Part shown: piece after piece, positions 1-5,789 of the stretch | Numbering within the stretch: the stretch's first letter is position 1 | Layout of the letters: each line of letters begins with the position of its first letter | NCBI GenBank assembly: GCA_002315815.1 | Contig: DCIN01000027.1 | Location: forward strand, 26,212 to 36,287 | Direction of reading: 5' to 3' | DNA length: 10,076 bases | Source of the DNA: Bacteroidales bacterium UBA1725 | Lineage (GTDB): Bacteria; Bacteroidota; Bacteroidia; Bacteroidales; UBA932 | Notes under the pieces: model-generated | Databases searched by the model: none | What the model was told of the DNA's origin: nothing | Seen by the model: the letters and a program-made list of their open reading frames with translations, nothing else | Program-made: the position numbers and the translations under genes

Positions 1-64
1 GGAACATTTCAAAACAGATTCTAAACCTAATGACTGTGAAATCTACATAACTATGCTTATCTTA

Positions 65-101
65 CAAATATACTCTTTTTTGGGAATTACTTGTATATTT
101 G
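65..101. promoter_or_regulatory. Inverted repeat with two opposed -7-like boxes upstream of holA
   Basis: CAAATATAC at 65-73 is the exact reverse complement of GTATATTTG at 93-101, with a 19-base AT-rich spacer. Each arm carries TATATTTG, which fits the Bacteroidota -7 consensus TAnnTTTG. One arm points right towards holA and the other points left off the window. The rightward box ends 12 bases before the holA ATG at 113, so transcription from it would give a very short leader. No TTTG -33 box lies 19-21 bases upstream of either box, which weakens the promoter reading. The arms could instead be an operator. What is seen is the repeat; promoter activity is inferred. Confidence 0.45.
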
Positions 102-112
102 CATCTCAAGTT

Positions 113-1156
113 ATGGCCAGACAGACGATAAAGGCCGCTGATGTGGCTTCCGCCCTCATTTCTGAGGCAAAATCCGGCACTTTCGCGCCGGTGTATCTCT
201 TGATGGGTGAAGAAGCATACTATCCGGAACTGGTCTGCAGAACTATTCTGGAGGAATGCATTCCAGAGGATGAGAAAGACTTCAACGAAACAGTATGCTT
301 CGGGGCCGATGTCTCCGCCGAACAGGTGATTACTGCATCCAGACGCTTCCCGATGATGGCTGAACGTCAGCTTGTAGTGGTGAAAGAGGCACAACTGATG
401 GATTCTCTCGAAGATCTTTCCATCTATTGCTGCAACCCTATGGACAGCACTGTCCTTGTGATACTTATGCGCAATGCCTCCGCAGACAAGAGGAAAGCCC
501 TGTACAAGGCTGTGAGCAAGACCGGAAAAGTGCTGGAATCCCAGACTCTCAGAGACTATGAGATGCCACGGTGGATAGAAGAGTATTTCCGTTCCCGTGG
601 CCTGAAGATAGAACCTGAGGCAGCAAGACTGTTCGCGGAATCCGCCGGCACGACTCTGTCCGCAATTGTGACGGAGACGGACAAACTTCTGGAAAATCTC
701 CCGGAAGGAATTGTTTCTGTGAGTGTTGCAGACGTAGAGAAGAATATCGGATTATCCCGTCAGTTCAGCGTTTTCGAACTTACAAAGGAGCTTTCCTTCA
801 AGAATGCCGGAAAGGCTCTGAAGATAGCCTCCCGTCTGGGTTCCGGAGCCAGATTCAAGATGCCGGCGGCAGTCAGCGTCCTGTTCCTTCACTTCGACCG
901 TATCCTCAAATATGATGCTCTGCTCAGCAGGAAGAAGCCCATTAGCCCGGAGGACAAAGCCAAAGCTCTGGCAGGAGTCAATCCCTACTTCTATGGAGAA
1001 TACGAAACTGCGTCCAGAAACTATCCTCTGGACAGTGCAATGAAAGCAATCTCGCTGCTCTGCGAGTTTGACTATCTGGGCAAAGGTGGAGACGGAGACA
1101 ATGCCGAAAACGGTGAGCTCCTTATGGAACTCACCGCCAAACTACTGAATCTCTGA
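113..1156 (+). CDS. holA: DNA polymerase III subunit delta (HolA)
   Basis: This is the delta subunit of the DNA polymerase III clamp loader. With delta' and tau/gamma it opens the beta sliding clamp and loads it onto primed DNA in the cytoplasm. The 347-residue product has the usual length. Its N-terminus (PVYLLMGEEAYY, about residues 25-36) is the family's typical opening, where the Walker A region is degenerate, and the helical C-terminal collar domain follows. An ATG at 53 would add 20 residues, including a hydrophobic stretch unlike any HolA, and would place the TATATTTG box at 94-101 inside the gene. The ATG at 113 (MARQTIKAADV) gives the family-like N-terminus, so I chose it. The gene stands alone on this strand and converges on hpf 8 bases downstream. 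In many Bacteroidota holA neighbours the HSDR_N-type gene; here two other genes lie between them. Confidence 0.93.
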   Translation: MARQTIKAADVASALISEAKSGTFAPVYLLMGEEAYYPELVCRTILEECIPEDEKDFNETVCFGADVSAEQVITASRRFPMMAERQLVVVKEAQLMDSLEDLSIYCCNPMDSTVLVILMRNASADKRKALYKAVSKTGKVLESQTLRDYEMPRWIEEYFRSRGLKIEPEAARLFAESAGTTLSAIVTETDKLLENLPEGIVSVSVADVEKNIGLSRQFSVFELTKELSFKNAGKALKIASRLGSGARFKMPAAVSVLFLHFDRILKYDALLSRKKPISPEDKAKALAGVNPYFYGEYETASRNYPLDSAMKAISLLCEFDYLGKGGDGDNAENGELLMELTAKLLNL

Positions 1157-1164
1157 TAATTGTT

Positions 1165-1455
1165 TCAGATATCGTATTTCTTTTCCTTGGCGCGGGTCAG
1201 TTTTTCTTTCATTGCATCCACGCACTCTGTTACAGCATTTTCAAAGGTGTCGGCCACACGCTCGACTATCATCGAGTCACCGGGTACAGGAATGGTCAGC
1301 TTTACTTTCTTTCCTTCCTTGAGGTCCTCGAGCGTAACCTCGGCTTCCTGTACTGCACCGTCAAAGAATTTCTCGACACGCGCAACTTTTTTCTCTACGA
1401 AAGCGGTGAGCTTCTCACCTGCATCGAATTTCAAGGCTTTGAGCTTAATCTCCAT
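1165..1455 (-). CDS. hpf: Short ribosome hibernation-promoting factor (HPF/RaiA family)
   Basis: The 96-residue protein belongs to the S30AE/sigma-54 modulation family. It binds the 30S decoding region when growth slows and shuts ribosomes down reversibly. Seen here: an N-terminal beta strand (MEIKLKALKF), a first helix rich in Lys and Glu (EKLTAFVEKKVARVEKFF), strands around VTLEDL and VKLTIPVP, and a second helix (TFENAVTECVDAMKEKLTRAK) ending in a basic tail. The length marks it as the short HPF/YfiA form, without the C-terminal dimerisation domain of long HPF. The ATG lies inside the end of the recombinase gene (11-base overlap). It is preceded by GAAGGT at 1460-1465, one of the few Shine-Dalgarno-like sequences in the window. 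The gene ends the leftward series, and its stop is 8 bases from the holA stop. A recombinase-hpf pairing is, to my knowledge, common in Bacteroidales. Confidence 0.9.
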   Translation of the reverse strand: MEIKLKALKFDAGEKLTAFVEKKVARVEKFFDGAVQEAEVTLEDLKEGKKVKLTIPVPGDSMIVERVADTFENAVTECVDAMKEKLTRAKEKKYDI

Positions 1456-2371
1456 TTTTACCTTCGTTTTTTGCCCTGGGATGGGCGTTGTAATAAATTT
1501 TCATCAGCCGTTCGACTGAATTGTGTGTATAGACCTGGGTCGCTGCAAGGGAGGAATGACCGAGCAATTCCTTTATGGAATTAAGATCCGCACCGTCATC
1601 GAGAAGTTCCGTGGCAAGAGTATGCCTGAGCACGTGAGGGGATTTTCTTCCGCTGATGCCATCCACCGCCCCAAGTTCCTTCTTGACAGTCCTGTCCACA
1701 AACATCGGATAGAGCCTGCTCCCTTTCGGGGTCACAAGAAGAGGCGATTCAGGGCCCATACTGTCAAACATCGAATCAACTGATTGTAAATATAACGAAA
1801 TTTCTTGAAACAAAGAAGGAATGACAGGGATTTCTCTCATCTTGTCTCCTTTGCCGCGAATGTGGAGCACAGATCGAGATTTGTCGAAGGATGAACGGTC
1901 CAGCGATATCAGTTCACTTCTGCGTATGCCCGTGTTGAAGAGAATGGAGATGACAAGGCGGCTTAACTGCCTGTCATAGCTCCCCCACTCCGGGTCTCCG
2001 GAACTGGAATCGAAATAATTCCTCATTGCATCACTCCTGTAAAAGACGGGAAGACGTTTCTCCATTTTGGGTCTGGTAACGGCCCGGACAGGATTCGTGG
2101 AAAGAATTCCTTTTCTGACGAGGAAACGGCAATACCCGCTCAGGACGCTCAAGTGCAGATTGACAGTACGGTGACTCTCTTTGCATTCGTCCAAAAGCCA
2201 AACCTCATAATTACGGAGCATTACAGGAGTGATATTACCGTTGAGAGCAAAGGAATAATACTTTTCCAGCACTGAGCGGTAAATTTCACAGGTTCGCGGA
2301 GAATACCTCCTGACCGAAGTGATGTACTCTATGTACTCTATGTACTCTATATTTTGGTCTGTCTCCCGCAC
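1445..2371 (-). CDS. XerC/XerD-like tyrosine recombinase
   Basis: The 308-residue protein is a tyrosine-family site-specific recombinase with an N-terminal SAM-like DNA-binding domain (about 8-95) and a C-terminal catalytic domain (about 105-295). The full catalytic set is visible: Arg150 (TGIRRSEL), Lys174 (RGKGDKMRE), His246 and Arg249 (SPHVLRH), His272 (LGHSS) and nucleophile Tyr281 (QVYTH), so it should be active. Size, architecture and linkage to hpf favour a chromosomal Xer-type enzyme over a mobile-element integrase; no att site or element genes are nearby. It could be XerC, XerD or another Xer paralogue. The only plausible start is a GTG at 2371, because an in-frame stop lies four codons upstream and the next ATG is at residue 51, inside the conserved domain. 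Residues 8-17 are three IEY units plus I, encoded by a 9-bp tandem repeat. The gene overlaps the preceding one by 25 bases and hpf by 11. Confidence 0.9.
   Translation of the reverse strand: MRETDQNIEYIEYIEYITSVRRYSPRTCEIYRSVLEKYYSFALNGNITPVMLRNYEVWLLDECKESHRTVNLHLSVLSGYCRFLVRKGILSTNPVRAVTRPKMEKRLPVFYRSDAMRNYFDSSSGDPEWGSYDRQLSRLVISILFNTGIRRSELISLDRSSFDKSRSVLHIRGKGDKMREIPVIPSLFQEISLYLQSVDSMFDSMGPESPLLVTPKGSRLYPMFVDRTVKKELGAVDGISGRKSPHVLRHTLATELLDDGADLNSIKELLGHSSLAATQVYTHNSVERLMKIYYNAHPRAKNEGKNGD
2322..2348. repeat. Three perfect copies of a 9-bp tandem repeat in the recombinase N-terminus
   Basis: ATGTACTCT occurs three times head to tail at 2322-2330, 2331-2339 and 2340-2348. On the coding strand it reads ATA GAG TAC three times, giving Ile-Glu-Tyr units at residues 8-16 of the recombinase. 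The tract also spans the end of the upstream gene: in that frame every unit supplies an in-frame TAG, the first of which (2347-2349) is the actual stop. Because the unit is three codons long, gain or loss of copies would change recombinase length without breaking the frame. Confidence 0.9.
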
Positions 2372-2754
2372 AGCATTTTTTCATAAGTGGGGACAGACCC
2401 GAATGAATTGTATCTGTCCCCGTTCTTTCTGAATACATAGGTGGAGTGCCCGTTCGTGACAATTATCCAATCGACACCGAGCACCATATCGTAGCGCAGA
2501 GCCTGAAGCATAACTTCGGAATCGATGCTTACACCGGGACGTTTGCATTCTACAACCGCCAAAGGCGCACAACTGCGGTCATAAACCACAATATCAGCCC
2601 TGTATGGCTTTTTGCCGTATTTGAACGAGACTTCTGACATCATCATATGCAAGGGTACACCGGCACAGGAATGCAGTTGTCCGATAAACCACTGTCTCAC
2701 CTCCTCTTCAGGAGTGGAGGGAACTTCCTTCCTGCGCAGACAATCGTACATCAT
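2347..2754 (-). CDS. Standalone HsdR N-terminal-type (HSDR_N) PD-(D/E)XK domain protein
   Basis: The 135-residue protein resembles the N-terminal nuclease domain of type I restriction R subunits (HSDR_N_2-type), without helicase or other domains. A PEEEVRQWFI helix (residues 15-24) supplies a conserved Glu. Asp54 in YRADIVVYD and Glu69/Lys71 in AVVECKRP form the D...ExK core of a PD-(D/E)XK fold. The later VDWIIVTNG strand is also typical of this family. No hsdM, hsdS or helicase gene is present, so restriction activity should not be assumed. Small proteins of this kind recur in Bacteroidota, often close to holA, and their role is to my knowledge unestablished. The ATG at 2754 shares its A with the TGA of the upstream gene (TGATG), suggesting translational coupling; ATG at 2751 is an alternative. 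The stop falls in the 9-bp tandem repeat and the gene overlaps the recombinase start by 25 bases. Confidence 0.82.
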   Translation of the reverse strand: MMYDCLRRKEVPSTPEEEVRQWFIGQLHSCAGVPLHMMMSEVSFKYGKKPYRADIVVYDRSCAPLAVVECKRPGVSIDSEVMLQALRYDMVLGVDWIIVTNGHSTYVFRKNGDRYNSFGSVPTYEKMLCGRQTKI

Positions 2755-4196
2755 CAAACTTCGGTCAGATTCAGTTCAGGAGCCATTTTCCGCATAAAGG
2801 CATCGGCTTCTTCGAAATTGTTTCCGATTTCGCCGTTGAGAACAGCCTCTTTGACAGCTTCCTTGATTTTTCCTATTGTGTCGCAGGGGCCTATTCCGTA
2901 GGTAGCCATCACATATTCCCCGGTGATGGGGTTCTTGAAATTGCGAATCTTGTCCTTCTCCTCCACTTCCATCAGTTTGGTCTTGACAAGAGCGAAATTT
3001 GAGCGCACCTTCGCAACCTTTGCCGGGTTCTTGGAGGTGACATCGGCGTTGCACAGACGCATCAGATCATCAGTCTGGTCACCGGCATCGAAGAGCAGGC
3101 GTCTGACTGCGCTGTCGGTCACACCATCGTCGGCGAGTGATATGGGACGCAGGTGAAGCCAAACCAGTTTCTTCACATATTTCATTGCGTCCAGAGGGAG
3201 CTTGAGGGAATTGAAGATTCCGGGTACCATCTTGCTGCCCATTATCTCGTGTCCGTGGAATGTCCATCCCGTCCCGGAAACAAATTTTCTGGTGGAAGGT
3301 TTGCCGATGTCGTGAAGCAGAGCGGCCCATCGAAGCCATAGACCGGCGGGAACACCTTCGGTCTCACCGGCTGCTACGACATTGTCCAAGACGCAGAGCG
3401 TGTGCTCAAAATTGTCCTTATGACCTCTTCCATCCATAGTCTCGACACCCTTAAGCTCTGATATACAGGGAAGTACATATTTCAAGAGGCCAGCCTCGTC
3501 CAAAAGACGGAACGCCATTGAAGGACGTGAAGTCATCAGCATCTTGTTGAGTTCCTCGGCAATCCTCTCTTTGGAAAGAATTTCCAGACGCTGTGCCATA
3601 CGCCGCATTGAATCCATCGATTCCGGGACTATCACGAATTTCTGTTCCGGACTCGAGAGCCTTGTGGCAAAACGTACGGCACGCAGCATACGCAGAGGAT
3701 CGTCGGAATATGTAGTATCCGGATCGAGGGGAGTGCGTATGATACCGTCCCGCAAATCCCGTATTCCTCCGAAAGGATCGACAAGAGAACCGAAATCTTC
3801 TTTCTGAAGCGAGAAGGCCATAGCATTGATAGTGAAGTCACGACGCTTCTGGTCATCCTCAAGGGAACCGTTCTCCACAATGGGCTTTCGCGACTCCCTT
3901 CTGTAGGATTCCCTCCGTGCTCCGACGAATTCAATCTCATCGCCCTTGAAATGAAGCATCGCTGTGCCGAAATTCTTGAAATAGGACACATAGCTTCCGG
4001 TCTTCTCCCCGACAGCCCGGGCAAAGTCCAGACCGCTTCCTTCCACAACTATATCTATGTCATTGCAGGGAAGCCCGAGAAAGCAATCGCGAACGTAGCC
4101 TCCGATGACGTAAGCATTTACGCATTCAGAGGCTGCGACATCGCTGACGATGCTGAAAATTTCCCTGTCCAGATACTGTTCCAGTCCAGCAGGCAT
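2754..4196 (-). CDS. cca: CCA-adding-type tRNA nucleotidyltransferase with HD domain
   Basis: This is a class II nucleotidyltransferase of the PcnB/Cca family, expected to add or repair the 3'-CCA end of tRNAs in the cytoplasm. On a 480-residue numbering, the head domain has GGYVRD (32-37), metal-binding Asp46 and Asp48 in NDIDIVV, and RRDFTINAMAF (118-128). The neck follows (DDPLRMLRAVRFATRL, 165-180; later RIAEELNKML). A C-terminal HD phosphohydrolase domain shows His265 (FEHTL) and His295-Asp296 (LLHDIGK). CCA-adding and poly(A)-polymerase activities are hard to tell apart by sequence; CCA addition is likeliest for the only such gene seen here. The start is uncertain: ATG at 4196 comes one base after the araB stop and follows an A-rich stretch, ATG at 4211 would overlap araB by 14 bases, and a TTG at 4229 is less likely. 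The stop overlaps the next gene's ATG by one base. Confidence 0.9.
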   Translation of the reverse strand: MPAGLEQYLDREIFSIVSDVAASECVNAYVIGGYVRDCFLGLPCNDIDIVVEGSGLDFARAVGEKTGSYVSYFKNFGTAMLHFKGDEIEFVGARRESYRRESRKPIVENGSLEDDQKRRDFTINAMAFSLQKEDFGSLVDPFGGIRDLRDGIIRTPLDPDTTYSDDPLRMLRAVRFATRLSSPEQKFVIVPESMDSMRRMAQRLEILSKERIAEELNKMLMTSRPSMAFRLLDEAGLLKYVLPCISELKGVETMDGRGHKDNFEHTLCVLDNVVAAGETEGVPAGLWLRWAALLHDIGKPSTRKFVSGTGWTFHGHEIMGSKMVPGIFNSLKLPLDAMKYVKKLVWLHLRPISLADDGVTDSAVRRLLFDAGDQTDDLMRLCNADVTSKNPAKVAKVRSNFALVKTKLMEVEEKDKIRNFKNPITGEYVMATYGIGPCDTIGKIKEAVKEAVLNGEIGNNFEEADAFMRKMAPELNLTEV

Positions 4197-4197
4197 A

Positions 4198-5787
4198 TCA
4201 TTTTTTGGCATCAACTGCGGCGCGTTCAATAGGAAGACAGCAGTTGTAGTTCTTCATATATGCTTCGAAGCCGGCTACATCCTTTGCATCAGGATTGACA
4301 CTGACTCCGACATTTCCTGCAAATACTTTTGTATCAAGCCATTCAGGCAGACTCATACCTGCGCTGTCCACAAGGAACGAGGCAAGCAGAGCAATGCCCC
4401 AGGCACCTCCTTCGCCGGCAGTCTCCATCACTGAAATGGGAGAGTTGAGAGCTGCTGCCAGAAATTTCTGACCTGCCTGCGTGGATTTGAACAGGCCGCC
4501 GTGTCCCGTGATTCTGTCAACCTCCACCTTCTCATCCTTGAAAAGTATGTCATTGCCTGACTTGAGGACACATACAGTCGCATAGAGGACGGAACGCATA
4601 AAGTTTGAGAGATTGAAGCTGTCGGAGGCTGATCTCACGAAAAGGGGTCTGCCGTCGGAAAAGCCCATCACCGGTTCGCCGGAGACAAAATTAAAGGACA
4701 CAAGACCACCGCAGTCGGAATCTCCTGCCAGAGCGGACTCGAAAAGCTTGGCGTAAATTATGTTGTTGTCCACAGGTATGCCGAGAAGTTGCTGATAGTC
4801 GCGGAACAAGCCCACCCAGCCGTTGAGATCCGATGTACAATTGTTACAGTGGACCATTGCCACGGGGCTGCCGTCCGGTGTGGTTACCATATCGATAACC
4901 TCATAAGGCTTGGAAAGGGGCTTCTCCAGAACAATCATCGAGAAAGAAGATGTTCCCGCGGAAACATTGCCGGTACGCTTTCTGACCGCATTGGTTGCTA
5001 CCATTCCTGTGCCGGCATCGCCTTCAGGAGGGCACAGGGGAATCCCGGGCTGGAGATGTCCTGATACGTCCAGCAGGGAAGCCCCCTCCTGAGTGAGACA
5101 ACCGGCGTCAGCACCTGCCGGAAGAACTTCGGGAAGTATATCTTCAAGAGTCCAGCCAAAACCATTCGGAGCCAAAAGAGCGTCGAATGCGGACACCATA
5201 GAAGAATCATAGTTCATAGTGGCCGAATCGACAGGAATCATTCCGGACGCATCCCCGACTCCCAGAACTTGCCTGCCGGTGAGTTTCCAGTGGACATAAC
5301 CTGCAAGAGTAGTGAGATAGTTCAAGTCCTTAAGATGTTCCTCTCCGTTCAGAACAGCCTGATACAGATGGGAGATACTCCATCGTAGAGGTATGTTGAA
5401 ACGGAAGAGTCCGGATAGTGTCCGAGCGGCTTCACCGGTATTGGTGTTACGCCAGGTACGGAAAGGGACAAGAATATCACCTTTGGAATCGAAGGGCATA
5501 TATCCGTGCATCATCGCGCTGATGCCTATGGCTGAAAGATTCTCAATCTCAGTGCCATAAACTTTGAGCACATTGCGACGGAGGTCGGAATAGCAGTCCC
5601 TCAAACCGTCCCATATATCCGTGACACTGTAGGTCCAGAGACCGTCCTCGAGACGGTTCTCCCACTCGTGGGAACCTTGAGCGAGGACCTTGGATTCGGG
5701 GTCTATGAGCACAGCCTTGATGCGCGTGGATCCGAGCTCGATTCCAAGTACAGCCTTGCCCGACTTTATGATTGAAACAGCATCCAT
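4198..5787 (-). CDS. araB: FGGY-family carbohydrate kinase, probable L-ribulokinase
   Basis: The 529-residue cytoplasmic enzyme is inferred to phosphorylate L-ribulose to L-ribulose 5-phosphate with ATP. Seen in order: the N-terminal phosphate-binding strand LGIELGSTRIKAVLID (14-29), GISAMMHGYMPFD (88-100), the likely catalytic base Asp257 in PEGDAGTG, an ATP-site GTSSFS (278-283), GHGGLFKS (428-435) and GEGGAWGIALLAS (458-470) near the C-terminus. The family is certain. The substrate comes from context: araA ends only 2 bases upstream, araD and a sugar symporter precede it, and no xylose isomerase gene is present. The sequence differs from the E. coli type of AraB, and homologues may carry the label xylulokinase, so D-xylulose is the main alternative. 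The ATG at 5787 gives the expected N-terminus. The TGA at 4198-4200 lies against the cca start. Confidence 0.85.
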   Translation of the reverse strand: MDAVSIIKSGKAVLGIELGSTRIKAVLIDPESKVLAQGSHEWENRLEDGLWTYSVTDIWDGLRDCYSDLRRNVLKVYGTEIENLSAIGISAMMHGYMPFDSKGDILVPFRTWRNTNTGEAARTLSGLFRFNIPLRWSISHLYQAVLNGEEHLKDLNYLTTLAGYVHWKLTGRQVLGVGDASGMIPVDSATMNYDSSMVSAFDALLAPNGFGWTLEDILPEVLPAGADAGCLTQEGASLLDVSGHLQPGIPLCPPEGDAGTGMVATNAVRKRTGNVSAGTSSFSMIVLEKPLSKPYEVIDMVTTPDGSPVAMVHCNNCTSDLNGWVGLFRDYQQLLGIPVDNNIIYAKLFESALAGDSDCGGLVSFNFVSGEPVMGFSDGRPLFVRSASDSFNLSNFMRSVLYATVCVLKSGNDILFKDEKVEVDRITGHGGLFKSTQAGQKFLAAALNSPISVMETAGEGGAWGIALLASFLVDSAGMSLPEWLDTKVFAGNVGVSVNPDAKDVAGFEAYMKNYNCCLPIERAAVDAKK

Positions 5788-5789
5788 CT

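Noticed and set aside
53..112. Upstream ATG at 53 extending holA by 20 residues.
   Set aside because: The added segment is hydrophobic and not like HolA, and it would contain the inverted repeat and the -7-like box. The ATG at 113 gives the family N-terminus.
253..264. Perfect 12-bp palindrome GGAATGCATTCC inside holA.
   Set aside because: It lies in conserved coding sequence, has no partner copy in the window and no link to a junction. It is probably incidental.
1160..1519. A 119-codon + strand open frame just after holA.
   Set aside because: It is antisense to hpf and the end of the recombinase gene, serine/phenylalanine-rich, and without family resemblance.
1445..2754. A restriction-modification or defence island made of the HsdR-like protein and the recombinase.
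   Set aside because: There is no methyltransferase, specificity subunit, helicase or toxin. The flanking genes are housekeeping genes and the small protein belongs to a family recurrent near holA.
4197..4229. TTG start at 4229 for the tRNA nucleotidyltransferase.
   Set aside because: It would overlap araB by 32 bases with a rare start codon and add residues not expected in the family. ATG codons at 4211 and 4196 are better.
4686..4693. TAATTTTG on the minus strand inside araB, as an internal promoter for cca.
   Set aside because: It matches the -7 consensus, but no TTTG is at the -33 distance and it lies about 490 bases from the cca start. One such match is expected by chance. A similar isolated match at 5996-6003 in araA was rejected for the same reason.
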